Positions 32,403 through 41,087 of a stretch of 64,000 nucleotides of DNA are shown piece by piece. This stretch comes from Mycobacterium gordonae. GTDB lineage: Bacteria; Actinomycetota; Actinomycetes; Mycobacteriales; Mycobacteriaceae. The translations under genes were made by a program, and so were the position numbers. Positions within the stretch are counted from its first letter, which is position 1. Every line of letters begins with the position of its first letter. The notes under the pieces are model-generated. The model ran no database searches and was not told the DNA's origin. It was given only the letters and a program-made list of their open reading frames with translations. The DNA lies in assembly GCF_001417955.2 (NCBI RefSeq), contig NZ_LKTM01000001.1, positions 62,001 through 126,000 of the forward strand, given 5' to 3'.

Positions 32403-33878
32403 ATGAACTTTGAGGAGTACCGGACCTATGACGCCACCGGGCTGGCGAAACTGGTCGCCGACAAGGAGGTATCGCCGGCCGAGCTGCTCACGCTCGCCCG
32501 GGAGCAGGCCGCGGCCGTCAACCCGCGGATCAACGCAATCGTGCGCGATGTTCCGGCCGCGCCTGGTGACCAGCTGCAAGGCCCGTTCGCCGGTGTTCCT
32601 TTCCTGATCAAGGACCTCGCCCAGGACTACGCGGGCCTGCCCAGCTCGCAGGGATCCCGCGCCCTGATGACGACGCCCGTCGGCGAACACTCGACCATCG
32701 TGCAGCGCTGGATCGACTCCGGTCTGGTCATCTTCGGCAAGACCAACCTGCCGGAGTTCGGGGCGAAGGGAATCACTGAATCGGAGGCGTGGGGTCCGGC
32801 GCGCAATCCGTGGGACCTGCAGCGAACACCGGGCGGATCTTCGGGAGGGTCGGCAGCGGCCGTCGCCGCCGGCATCGTGCCGTGTGCGGGCGCCAACGAC
32901 GGTGGTGGGTCGATTCGTATCCCGGCGGCCTGCTGCGGCCTGGTCGGTCTCAAACCAGGTCGTGGGCTCACCCCGATGGGACCGACCACCAGCGAGTCCA
33001 TGCACGGCGCGGCAGTGCAGGGTGTCGTGTCACGGACCGTGCGGGACACCGCGGCAATGCTGGACGTCATCTGCGGCGGCGAGCCGTCCGGGCCCTACGT
33101 GCCCGCGCTGCCCGCCGCCCCATTCGCGGCCGCGGTGGGCCAGGACCCTGGAAAACTCCGGATCGGGGTGCGGGTGCCGTCGGCGATCACTCCGGAGCCC
33201 CACCCGGAAGCGTTTGCCGCCGTCGAGGCGACTGTGCGTGCCTTGACCGAGCTCGGACACCACGTCGAGGAACTGCCGCAGGCGCCGTACGACGACGCCG
33301 CCCTGGCCCGCGACTTCCTGCTCACCTGGTTCGTCCATCTCGCCTGGGACGTCGACGCGGCCAAACGTCTGACCGGTGCGGGCAACGACGCGTTCGAGCG
33401 CGACACGCTGATCATGGCTGCAGTGGGTCGCGCAACGAGCAGCATCGCCTACGTGGACGCCGTGGAGAGGCGTCACGAGCACACCCTCCGGTTGACCCGA
33501 TTCTTCGAGTCGTATGACCTGCTGCTGACCCCAACCCTGGCCACGCCGCCGCCGAAGATCGGCGAATTCGATCTACCGGCCGTATTGCAACGCGCATCCG
33601 ACGCGCTGATCAAGACGCGCACCGCCGGTCTGCTGCGTCATACCAAAATCGTCGACGACCTGGTGGAGAAGAACCTGGGCTGGGTGCCGTACACCCAACT
33701 GGCCAATCTGACCGGCCGCCCCGCGATCTCACTGCCGCTGCACTGGACTGCCGAAGGTCTGCCGCTGGGCGTCCAGTTCGTGGCACCGCTGGCTGGTGAG
33801 TCCCTGTTGATCAGCCTGGCGGCGCAACTCGAACAGGCTGTGCCGTGGTCCGAACGGGTGGCTCCCGGATTGGGGTAG
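32403..33878 (+). CDS. Amidase (amidase signature family)
   Basis: 491 residues. Amidase signature: catalytic Lys in GVPFLIKDLA near residue 70, then TPGGSSGGSAAAVAAGIVP with the cis-Ser and nucleophilic Ser (DGGGSIRIPAACCGLVGLKP follows). The C-terminal part LTGRPAISLPLHWTAEGLPLGVQFV is typical. It hydrolyses an amide of unknown identity; a GatA role is unlikely since no gatB/gatC is adjacent and mycobacteria have several such amidases. The catalytic serine segment is intact. Confidence 0.92.
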   Translation: MNFEEYRTYDATGLAKLVADKEVSPAELLTLAREQAAAVNPRINAIVRDVPAAPGDQLQGPFAGVPFLIKDLAQDYAGLPSSQGSRALMTTPVGEHSTIVQRWIDSGLVIFGKTNLPEFGAKGITESEAWGPARNPWDLQRTPGGSSGGSAAAVAAGIVPCAGANDGGGSIRIPAACCGLVGLKPGRGLTPMGPTTSESMHGAAVQGVVSRTVRDTAAMLDVICGGEPSGPYVPALPAAPFAAAVGQDPGKLRIGVRVPSAITPEPHPEAFAAVEATVRALTELGHHVEELPQAPYDDAALARDFLLTWFVHLAWDVDAAKRLTGAGNDAFERDTLIMAAVGRATSSIAYVDAVERRHEHTLRLTRFFESYDLLLTPTLATPPPKIGEFDLPAVLQRASDALIKTRTAGLLRHTKIVDDLVEKNLGWVPYTQLANLTGRPAISLPLHWTAEGLPLGVQFVAPLAGESLLISLAAQLEQAVPWSERVAPGLG

Positions 33879-33932
33879 TCGCCAACGCGACCGCTATCAG
33901 CAATAATCTGCGGGTCGGCCTCGGGGCAGGGG

Positions 33933-35069
33933 ATGTGGCGGGCCGGCACCTTGACTCTGATATCGGTGGTGGCAATTAAGCGTCGACTCGGGATCTTCAG
34001 CCGGTGGCAGCGGGCGGACCAGTTCGACTGGCTCTCTGGCTACCTGGCTGCGCGCGGCATCAGTGGCGCCACCCGGGCCCTGATGGCCTTCATCTCGACG
34101 TCGCTGGTGTTGTGTCTGCTGGTCCTGTTGTTCGGCTCGGACGGCCCGCGGGGTGCGGTGCCTGTCGCCATGACCTGGGCTGCCGTCGCCGGTGGGACCG
34201 CAGGGGCGTTGCTGTGGGTCTGGCGGTGGCCGACCCGGGCACAGTCGGTGGCCTACGGCCTGACGTGCAACATCGCCGTCGCGCTGGCGTGTCTTGCGCA
34301 CCCGAAGCCGCTGCCGGCGTTGATCGGATGCATCGCGTTCGCCACCTTTGGCGCGTATATGGCCTTCTTCCACACGACCGGATTCGTGCTGTACAACTTC
34401 GCGGTGGCCGCCGCTGTCGGCCTCTTCGAGGCCGGTCGGTTGGCCAAGGCGGGACACCCATCCCTCGCCGTGGTCGATTTGTGGCTGGTGGTCGAGGTCA
34501 ACATCGCGTTGCCGTTGGCCATCGGGGTCCTGGTCCGCGCCCTGGCCGGAGACCTCCTTCGCGCCGACCGCGACCCGCTGACCGGCCTGCTGAACCGGCG
34601 TGCGTTCGCGCACAACGCATTGGGGATGATGCTGTCGCGCCGGGGTATCGATGCCCACCTGGTGGTGTTGGTGGTCGATCTGGACAACTTCAAAGGTCTC
34701 AATGACAACCGCGGTCATGCCGCCGGCGACTATGCGCTCGTTCAGGTCGGACAGGCGCTGCTGGCCGCCGCTGAGGAACAGGCGGTGGTGGCCCGCAGTG
34801 GGGGCGAGGAATTTCTGCTGGCCGGCACTGCCGCGAACTGCAACGCCGAGCAGCTGGCCAAACAGATATGCAATGCGATCGCGGGCTCGACGGTGGGAGT
34901 CACGGCCAGTGTCGGCACCGCCTGTGCCCGCCTCGACGAGACGACACCCGGTGACCCTCAGGCACTGCTGATCGACCTCATCACCGCTTCCGACGCCGCG
35001 ATGTACCAAGCAAAGAGGCTGGGCGGCAACGGGTTCTACCACCACGAACTGTGCGGCCAACAGCGCTGA
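33933..35069 (+). CDS. Membrane GGDEF protein (diguanylate cyclase)
   Basis: 378 residues. About six helices in residues 40-200 (e.g. ALMAFISTSLVLCLLVLLFG, TWAAVAGGTAGALLWVW), an unnamed membrane sensor, then a GGDEF domain from residue 205: DRDPLTGLLNRRAF, VVLVVDLDNFKGLNDNRGHAAGDYAL, the active-site SGGEEF near residue 290, and AMYQAKRLGGNGFY. GGEEF is a catalytically competent form. No RxxD inhibitory site precedes it. It should make c-di-GMP from GTP. Start ATG 33933 with GGGGCAGGGG. One base separates its stop from the convergent rnz gene. Confidence 0.9.
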   Translation: MWRAGTLTLISVVAIKRRLGIFSRWQRADQFDWLSGYLAARGISGATRALMAFISTSLVLCLLVLLFGSDGPRGAVPVAMTWAAVAGGTAGALLWVWRWPTRAQSVAYGLTCNIAVALACLAHPKPLPALIGCIAFATFGAYMAFFHTTGFVLYNFAVAAAVGLFEAGRLAKAGHPSLAVVDLWLVVEVNIALPLAIGVLVRALAGDLLRADRDPLTGLLNRRAFAHNALGMMLSRRGIDAHLVVLVVDLDNFKGLNDNRGHAAGDYALVQVGQALLAAAEEQAVVARSGGEEFLLAGTAANCNAEQLAKQICNAIAGSTVGVTASVGTACARLDETTPGDPQALLIDLITASDAAMYQAKRLGGNGFYHHELCGQQR

Positions 35070-35070
35070 C

Positions 35071-35985
35071 CTACAGCCGTTCGGGGACCCGTATCCGGGC
35101 CAGGTCCTCGGCGATGACGAGGTCGCCGTCGAACACCTCCGCCGCCTCGTCATGGTGTTCCCGGGTGCTGGTGTAGCGCTGAGAGAAATGGGTCAGCACC
35201 AGCCGTCGCACGCCACATTCGGCCGCGACCCGCGCGGCCTGCCGCGCCGTGAGGTGCCCGTAGCGAGCGGCCAGGTCCGAGTCCCGACTCAGAAACGTCG
35301 CCTCGATCACCAGCAGGTCCACGCCATCGGCCAGGGCATAGACCGCGTCGCACAGCCGGGTGTCCATCACGAAGGCGAACCGTTGGCCCGGCCGTGCCTC
35401 GCTGACTTCCGACAGATCCACCGTCCGTCCGCCCCAGTCGATGGAACCGGCCGCATGCAGTTGGCCGACCGCCGGACCGTCGAGCCCGAAGCGCTCCAAG
35501 AGCTCGGGGACGAATCTACGACCGTCGGGCTCGATGAGCCGATAGCCGATCGCATCGGTGGAATGCTCGAGCCGCCGTGCTTCCAGCACCCCGAAATCCC
35601 CCGCCGCCACCGGACCGTCGACGGCGACGGGCTGTGCGTAGATGTCGGCACGGTCATGAAAGACGCAGGCGTGATGCAGGCGGGCGAAGTACTGCTGGCC
35701 CGATGCGGGGAAATAGGCGTGCACCCGGTGCTGGGCCTCGTCCAGGGACAGGCGCTGGATGATCCCCGGGACGCCGAGGCAATGATCACCGTGAAAATGG
35801 GTGACGCACAACCGCGTCACGCTGCTCATCGCAACGCCGGCTAGCAGCATTTGGCGCTGAGTGCCCTCCCCGGGGTCGAACATCAGTCCTTCGCCGTCCC
35901 AGCGCAACAGGTATCCGTTCTGGTTGCGGTACCGGGTGGGCGCTTGGCTGGCGGTGCCCAGCACGATCAGTTCGCGGGCCGACAT
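35071..35985 (-). CDS. rnz: Ribonuclease Z
   Basis: 304 residues, normal length. Metallo-beta-lactamase fold: LIVLGTASQAPTRYRNQNGYLL, DPGEGTQRQML, the zinc motif THFHGDHCLG (His63, His65, Asp67, His68), RLEHSTDAIGYRL, FVMDTRLCD (bridging Asp), LVIEATFL and LTHFSQRYT. The long-form exosite is short, as in bacterial tRNase Z. It trims the 3' end of pre-tRNA in the cytoplasm. No clear ribosome site precedes ATG 35985. Confidence 0.9.
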   Translation of the reverse strand: MSARELIVLGTASQAPTRYRNQNGYLLRWDGEGLMFDPGEGTQRQMLLAGVAMSSVTRLCVTHFHGDHCLGVPGIIQRLSLDEAQHRVHAYFPASGQQYFARLHHACVFHDRADIYAQPVAVDGPVAAGDFGVLEARRLEHSTDAIGYRLIEPDGRRFVPELLERFGLDGPAVGQLHAAGSIDWGGRTVDLSEVSEARPGQRFAFVMDTRLCDAVYALADGVDLLVIEATFLSRDSDLAARYGHLTARQAARVAAECGVRRLVLTHFSQRYTSTREHHDEAAEVFDGDLVIAEDLARIRVPERL

Positions 35986-36003
35986 GACGCTAAACCGGGT
36001 TGT

Positions 36004-36606
36004 TCACAGCGTCGCCGCCGCTCCGAGTGAGGTGGCGGTCAGCGTCGCGACGATGCTGTCCTCGTCGGTGTCAATGTCCCCGTGCAGCCAGCCGATGATG
36101 AGCTCGGTCGTCCCGGCGACCAGCGCCCTGGTGGCCAGCACCCGGTCGACGCCGGGTCTGGGGTCCCCGCTGAAGGCGATCGCATGAACGGCCATGTACT
36201 CACTGAAGTCACGCACCGCGCGCTGCTGGCGTTCGCGAAGCCGCGGGTACGCCGGGCATTCCATGTACAACCGTGCGTCGGCGGGATCGGAGGCCAGGGT
36301 GTGCACGACCACCCGCACCGTGCGGGCGACGCGCTCGGCGAGCGGGGCAGTGGCCAGCACCTCCTCCATCTGCGCGTACAAGCGCCCGAACAGTTCTTCG
36401 GCGCACGCGTCGAGCAGGTCGTCTTTGGTGGCGAACTCGGTGTAGAAGTACCGCTTGCTGAGATTCGCCCGCTGCGCGACAACGTCGACGGTCAGGGGCG
36501 CCACGCCGGACTCAGCGATCAGCGCACGGGCTGCCTCCACCAGGCGTGCGCGGCGGCCCTGTGAACGCTGCTCAGGGCTCAGTCCGCCATAGGTACGGCC
36601 GGTCAT
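36004..36606 (-). CDS. TetR-family transcriptional regulator
   Basis: 200 residues from ATG 36604-36606 (MTGRTYGGLSPEQRSQGRRA); a GTG or ATG up to 36626 would add six residues. HTH: RLVEAARALIAESGVAPLTV, VVAQRANLSKRYFYTEFATKDDLL. The C-terminal ligand domain is helical with LAERVARTVRVVVHTLASD. Divergent from the P450 gene at 36759, with an inverted repeat in the spacer; probably represses the P450 and itself. Confidence 0.88.
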   Translation of the reverse strand: MTGRTYGGLSPEQRSQGRRARLVEAARALIAESGVAPLTVDVVAQRANLSKRYFYTEFATKDDLLDACAEELFGRLYAQMEEVLATAPLAERVARTVRVVVHTLASDPADARLYMECPAYPRLRERQQRAVRDFSEYMAVHAIAFSGDPRPGVDRVLATRALVAGTTELIIGWLHGDIDTDEDSIVATLTATSLGAAATL

Positions 36607-36644
36607 AACGACATCTTGACCCATTCGCGGGCGCAGGCATAATC

Positions 36645-36662
36645 TAGAACGATAGCGTTCCA
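36645..36662. promoter_or_regulatory. Inverted repeat, TetR operator candidate
   Basis: TAGAACG-atag-CGTTCCA, arms 7 bases with one mismatch (GAACG/CGTTC perfect), in the 152-base spacer between the TetR gene and the P450 gene. Position and symmetry fit a TetR-family dimer site controlling both divergent genes. It is the only good palindrome in the spacer. Confidence 0.6.
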
Positions 36663-36758
36663 CATAGTACGAGGTGCTGCCGTGGCTGTTGACCCGCCCC
36701 GATCGTCGTCCACCTGCAGACGCTGACATCCCTGTTACCTGCACCCTGAGGAGACACA

Positions 36759-38009
36759 ATGAGCACCCCGATCATGGACAAGGCCGCACGGGTTCTGGCC
36801 GACCCGTCGGCCTACAGCGACGAGAAGCGGTTGCACGAGGCGCTGACTCACCTGCGGGCACACGCTCCGGTGTCCTGGGTCGATGTGGCAGGGTACCGGC
36901 CGTTCTGGGCGATCACCAAGCACGCCGACGTGATGGCGATCGAGCGCCAGAACGACCTGTTCACCAACCATCCCCGCCCGCTGCTGATGGTCACCGAGTT
37001 GGAAGAGAAGCTGCTCGCAGACCAGGAGGCGGGAATCGGCCTGCGCACCCTGATCCACATGGACGACCCTCATCACCGCGACATGCGCAAGATCGGGGTC
37101 GACTGGTTTCGCCCAAAGGCGATGCGAGCCTTGAAAACCCGCTGCGACGAACTGGCCAGGATCTACGTCGACAAGATGCTCGAGCGCGGTCCGGAGCTGG
37201 ATTTCGTGCAAGAGATCGCGGTGAATTACCCGCTGTACGTGATTCTTTCGCTGCTCGGTCTGCCGGAGTCGGACTTCCCTCGGATGCTCAAGCTGACTCA
37301 GGAGATGTTCGGCGGTGACGACACCGAACTGCGCCGCGGCGAGGTCAACACCGACGTCCTTGCGACACTGCTGGACTTCTTCAACTACTTCTCCGCGTTG
37401 ACCGCATCACGCCGGGAGCATCCGACCGAGGACCTGGCATCAGCGATCGCCAACGCCACCATCAACGGCGAGCCACTGTCCGACATGGACACCATCTCCT
37501 ACTACGTGATCGTGGCCAGCGCCGGCCACGACACAACCAGCGCCGCGATTTCCGGCGGACTGCTGGCCCTGTTGGAGAACCCCGGTGAGCTCCGGCGACT
37601 GCAGCAGGACACTGGGCTGATGGGGACCGCGGTCGAGGAGATGATCCGCTGGGTGGTGCCAGTCAAGGAGTTCATGCGCACCGCGCAGGCCGACGCCGAA
37701 GTGCGCGGTGTGCCGATCGCGAAGGGCGAATCCGTGCTGCTGTCTTACGTTTCGGCCAACCGGGACGAAGAGGTGTTCACCGACCCGTTCCGGTTCGATG
37801 TCGGACGCGACCCCAACAAGCATCTGTCGTTCGGACACGGTGTGCATTTTTGCCTGGGAGCCGCGCTGGCTCGCCTGGAGATGAACAGCTTCTTCTCCGA
37901 ACTGATACCGCGCATCAAATCCATTGAGATGGCTGATGATCCGCAATTGATCGCCACTACCTTCGTCGGCGGTCCCAAGCGCCTGCCGATTCGGTACACG
38001 CTGAGCTGA
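36759..38009 (+). CDS. Cytochrome P450
   Basis: 416 residues, soluble bacterial P450 length. I-helix AGHDTTSAAISGG, ExxR in AVEEMIRWVVP, and the haem loop FGHGVHFCLGAALARLE with haem-ligating Cys365. GAGGAGAC precedes ATG 36759. The family cannot be named from sequence alone; redox partner genes are not adjacent. Under likely TetR control from the divergent gene; substrate probably a lipid or xenobiotic ligand of that regulator (inference). Confidence 0.93.
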   Translation: MSTPIMDKAARVLADPSAYSDEKRLHEALTHLRAHAPVSWVDVAGYRPFWAITKHADVMAIERQNDLFTNHPRPLLMVTELEEKLLADQEAGIGLRTLIHMDDPHHRDMRKIGVDWFRPKAMRALKTRCDELARIYVDKMLERGPELDFVQEIAVNYPLYVILSLLGLPESDFPRMLKLTQEMFGGDDTELRRGEVNTDVLATLLDFFNYFSALTASRREHPTEDLASAIANATINGEPLSDMDTISYYVIVASAGHDTTSAAISGGLLALLENPGELRRLQQDTGLMGTAVEEMIRWVVPVKEFMRTAQADAEVRGVPIAKGESVLLSYVSANRDEEVFTDPFRFDVGRDPNKHLSFGHGVHFCLGAALARLEMNSFFSELIPRIKSIEMADDPQLIATTFVGGPKRLPIRYTLS

Positions 38010-38010
38010 A

Positions 38011-38547
38011 TCAGCGGGCGCCCAGCACTTTGGCGGCGCGGTCAGCTGCCGCCGGCCCGGCGAGTTGCCGCAGAAGCAGCATCCCGTCGATGAGTGCGAG
38101 GCTGGCCTCGGCTTCGGCGCGCCGCCGCTTCGTGGTACCGGTGAAGAACTCGGCCAGCCAGGTGATCCAGCCTTCGGTCAGCGGAGCGGCGAGATCGTGG
38201 TACGGCGCCACGCCAGCGGCGGCCAGACCGCAAACTTCGAAGTAGACCGCGAAGAGCGGATCGAACTCGTCTTGGGCCAATACCCGGAAGGCGGTTCGGG
38301 CCAGCTGGCGGTGGCCGTCAGCGGGCTCGACGAGTGCCTGAGCCAGTGTCTGCTGAAGCCTGTTGCCGATATCCAAGAGGACGTCGGTGACCAGGGTGGC
38401 CTTGCTGGGAAAGTAGTAGACGATCATGCGGTCGCTGGTACCAAGGTGTTTGGCCAAGCCGCCGAAGGTCAGCGAGCTGAGCCCTTGTCTCATCGCCAAG
38501 GCGACGGCGCCGTCGAGGATCTGTTCGCGCGTGTACTTGTGCCCCAT
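38011..38547 (-). CDS. TetR-family transcriptional regulator
   Basis: 178 residues. HTH region YTREQILDGAVALAMRQGLS, LTFGGLAKHLGTSDRMIVYYFPSKATLV. The C-terminal helical domain includes a FFTGTTKRRRAEAEASLALIDG segment. Two inverted repeats of the same sequence lie in the 75-base divergent spacer before the DUF4267 gene, so it most likely autoregulates and controls that gene. It converges on the P450 gene with one base between stops. Confidence 0.88.
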   Translation of the reverse strand: MGHKYTREQILDGAVALAMRQGLSSLTFGGLAKHLGTSDRMIVYYFPSKATLVTDVLLDIGNRLQQTLAQALVEPADGHRQLARTAFRVLAQDEFDPLFAVYFEVCGLAAAGVAPYHDLAAPLTEGWITWLAEFFTGTTKRRRAEAEASLALIDGMLLLRQLAGPAAADRAAKVLGAR

Positions 38548-38558
38548 TTGGCCTTGAT

Positions 38559-38606
38559 TGTAGTCGCAACTACAGGTTAGATCTGTTTGTAGTAACCACT
38601 ACAAAC
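38559..38606. promoter_or_regulatory. Two TetR operators: TGTAGT-N4-ACTACA
   Basis: Site 1, TGTAGT-cgca-ACTACA, spans 38559-38574, just upstream of the TetR start. Site 2, GTTTGTAGT-aacc-ACTACAAAC, spans 38585-38606 with perfect 9-base arms, 17 bases before the DUF4267 start. The same six-base arms and spacing in both argue for one regulator binding twice. Confidence 0.75.
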
Positions 38607-38622
38607 GGAAGGTCGGGCCCCG

Positions 38623-39021
38623 ATGACCACAATCATGACAACCAGTCAGCACCGCGCTGCCACCGCGATGTCCGCCATGCGGATGTTCGCCGGCGGAATC
38701 TCCTGGGCTTCACCAGCACTGAGCTCGCGGGTGTTCGGGCTCGGCAAATTGCCCGAGGGCGCCAGCGTCGGACTTGTCACGCGGCTCTTTGGTGTGCGGG
38801 ACCTGGTTTTGGGTGCTGCCCTGCATTACCCGGAACCAGCCGTACACAAGGCGGCGCTGCAGGCCGGGCTTATTTGCGACGCGGCCGACGTCGCCGCATC
38901 GCTGATCGCCCTGCGAGCCGGAGCACCGAAGACAACGCTGCTCGGCGCAACCGCCGGTGCCGGGCTGTTTGTGGCGCTGGGCGCTATCGCGCTGCGAGCT
39001 GCGCCGCCGAGTGCGAATTAG
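38623..39021 (+). CDS. DUF4267-like small membrane protein
   Basis: 132 residues. About four short hydrophobic segments: RMFAGGISWASPALSSRVFG, LVTRLFGVRDLVLGAALHY, QAGLICDAADVAASLIAL and TLLGATAGAGLFVALGAIALR. The R-LFGVRDLVLG motif is typical of DUF4267 proteins, usually found beside TetR genes. Function unknown. A second in-frame ATG lies at 38635. Confidence 0.75.
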   Translation: MTTIMTTSQHRAATAMSAMRMFAGGISWASPALSSRVFGLGKLPEGASVGLVTRLFGVRDLVLGAALHYPEPAVHKAALQAGLICDAADVAASLIALRAGAPKTTLLGATAGAGLFVALGAIALRAAPPSAN

Positions 39022-39060
39022 GCGACGGTGAATCGGCGTGTCGCGCCGTGAGATTCACAC

Positions 39061-39186
39061 TCAGCGGGCATAGCGCGACGTGAGGTATCCCGATGCGTCG
39101 CCGAAGGACGCCGACGCGGCGACCGCCATGGCGGTCGCGCCCACACTGGAAGCCAGGTTCCACGTGTCATTGTCGGTTCGGGCCAC
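39061..39186 (-). pseudogene. N-terminal remnant of TIGR00027-type methyltransferase
   Basis: A GTG at 39184-39186 with GGAGG about ten bases upstream opens a 41-residue frame: VARTDNDTWNLASSVGATAM, then AVAASASFGDASGYLTSRYA and R, then TGA at 39061-39063. The first ~24 residues match the N-terminus of the mycobacterial class I SAM-dependent methyltransferases (RTxxDTWDLASSVGATATMVAAxRA), which are normally about 290-310 residues. The rest, including the SAM site, is missing, so this is a truncated gene or the end of a deletion. The remaining sequence between 39022 and 39288 holds no other gene. Confidence 0.65.
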
Positions 39187-39288
39187 AGCCCCGCTCCTCC
39201 CCGCGGACAGCGCCGCTTAGTTAGCTCATATAAGTTCTTCATTCCACCGTACGCTCACAGGTGAAGCAACACGGAAGGGCAAACGACC

Positions 39289-41085
39289 ATGGCGTCCAAT
39301 CTGCTGTCCCGGCGCGATCTCGATTTCCTGCTTTTCGAGTGGCTGGGGGTAGAAGACCTGCCGAAGCGGGATCGCTTCGCCGAGCATTCCCGGGAGACGT
39401 TCTCAGCGCTGCTGGATCTGTGCGAAGACCTCGCTACCCGCTACTTCGCGCCGCACAACAAGAAGAACGACGCGCAGGAGCCGACGTTCGACGGCGAGAA
39501 GGTCACCGTGATCCCCGAAGTGAAGGAGGCGTTGGACGCATTCGCCAAGGCCGACCTGCTGGCGATGAGCATGGACGACACGCTGGGCGGATGGCAGTTG
39601 CCCACCGTCGTGGCCGGCGCCGGACTCGTGTGGTTCCACGCCGCCAATGTGGCCACGGCCGGCTACGTTCTGTTGAGTCTGGCGAATGCCAACCTGCTGG
39701 CGCACTACGGCACGCCCGAGCAGATCGAGCGATTCGTCAAGCCGACCCTGGCCGGCCGCTTCACCGGCACGATGTGTCTGTCCGAGCCGCAAGCCGGTTC
39801 GTCGCTGGCCGACATCACCACCCGGGCCGAACCAGAGGACGACGGCAGCTATCGCCTGTTCGGTTCCAAGATGTGGATCTCCGGCGGCGATCACGAATTG
39901 TCGGAGAACATCGTGCATCTGGTGCTGGCCAAGATTGCCGGCGCGCCCGCGGGTACCCGCGGAATCTCGCTGTTCATCGTCCCGAAGTTCTTGGTGCAGG
40001 ATGACGGAGCGGTCGGCGACCGCAACGATGTCGTGCTGGCGGGCCTCAACCACAAGATGGGATACCGCGGAATAACCAATACCGCGCTGAATTTCGGTGA
40101 AGGCAGACATCAGCCCGGCGGCCGGCCGGGCGCGGTCGGTTACCTGGTCGGCGAACCGCATCGCGGCCTCTCCTACATGTTCCACATGATGAATGAGGCG
40201 CGGCTAGGTGTCGGGCTGGGCGCGATCGCGCTGGGCTACACCGGCTATCTGAAGGCCCTGCAATATGCGCGGGAGCGCCCGCAGGGGCGGCCGGTGACCG
40301 GCAAGGACCCTGCCACGCCTCAGGTGCCGATCATCGAGCATCCCGACGTCAAGCGAATGCTGTTGGCGCAGAAGTCGTACGTCGAGGGCGCGCTGGCGCT
40401 GGCCCTCTACTGCGCTCGTCTCGTCGATATCCAGAGCAGCCCGGAGTCGGCCGCCGAAGCGGAGTCTGCTGGGCTGCTGCTGGACATCCTGACGCCGGTC
40501 GCGAAGAGCTGGCCGTCGCAGTGGTGTCTGGAAGCTAACAGCCTGGCGATCCAGGTGCACGGCGGATACGGGTACACGCGCGAATACGATGTGGAGCAAC
40601 ACTACCGCGACAATCGGCTCAACCCGATCCATGAAGGAACGCATGGTATTCAGAGCCTGGACCTGTTGGGCCGCAAGGTAACTCAACGCGGCGGCGCCAG
40701 CCTGGCGGAGTTGACCAAAACCGTTGCCGCGACCGTGTCACGCGCCGGCGCGATTTCCGGCGAGGTCGCTGCGATGGCGAAACAACTCGACGAGGCGTGG
40801 CAGCGTCTGGTCAGTGTCACGACCTCGATGTTCGCGGCGGGCGACGTCGATGCCGCGCTGGCCAACAGCGCGGTGTATCTCGAGGCCTTCGGCCACCTGG
40901 TCATCGCGTGGGCATGGCTGGAGCAGGCCATCGCCGCGCACGGCCGTTCCGGCGACTTCTATGACGGCAAGCGATCCGCGGCCCGCTACTTCTTCAACTA
41001 CGAATTACCCCGGACCGGACCGCAACTGGATCTTCTCCAGAGACTGGACCGCACCACGCTGGAGATGCGGGACAGCTGGTTCTGA
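39289..41085 (+). CDS. FadE5-like long acyl-CoA dehydrogenase
   Basis: 598 residues, the long class with a C-terminal helical extension, as in mycobacterial FadE5 (about 611). N-terminal MASNLLSRRDLDFLLFEWLG, FAD region CLSEPQAGSSLADITTRA and FGSKMWISGGDHEL, then HMMNEARLGVGLGAIALGYTGY, AIQVHGGYGYTREYDVEQ and NRLNPIHEGTHGIQSLDLLG with the catalytic Glu. Extension ends LRTGPQLDLL-like. It oxidises long acyl-CoAs at the 2,3 bond. A FADH2-to-ETF handoff is assumed. It lies 100 bases after the methyltransferase remnant and converges on the CYP gene with two bases between stops. Confidence 0.9.
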   Translation: MASNLLSRRDLDFLLFEWLGVEDLPKRDRFAEHSRETFSALLDLCEDLATRYFAPHNKKNDAQEPTFDGEKVTVIPEVKEALDAFAKADLLAMSMDDTLGGWQLPTVVAGAGLVWFHAANVATAGYVLLSLANANLLAHYGTPEQIERFVKPTLAGRFTGTMCLSEPQAGSSLADITTRAEPEDDGSYRLFGSKMWISGGDHELSENIVHLVLAKIAGAPAGTRGISLFIVPKFLVQDDGAVGDRNDVVLAGLNHKMGYRGITNTALNFGEGRHQPGGRPGAVGYLVGEPHRGLSYMFHMMNEARLGVGLGAIALGYTGYLKALQYARERPQGRPVTGKDPATPQVPIIEHPDVKRMLLAQKSYVEGALALALYCARLVDIQSSPESAAEAESAGLLLDILTPVAKSWPSQWCLEANSLAIQVHGGYGYTREYDVEQHYRDNRLNPIHEGTHGIQSLDLLGRKVTQRGGASLAELTKTVAATVSRAGAISGEVAAMAKQLDEAWQRLVSVTTSMFAAGDVDAALANSAVYLEAFGHLVIAWAWLEQAIAAHGRSGDFYDGKRSAARYFFNYELPRTGPQLDLLQRLDRTTLEMRDSWF

Positions 41086-41087
41086 CA

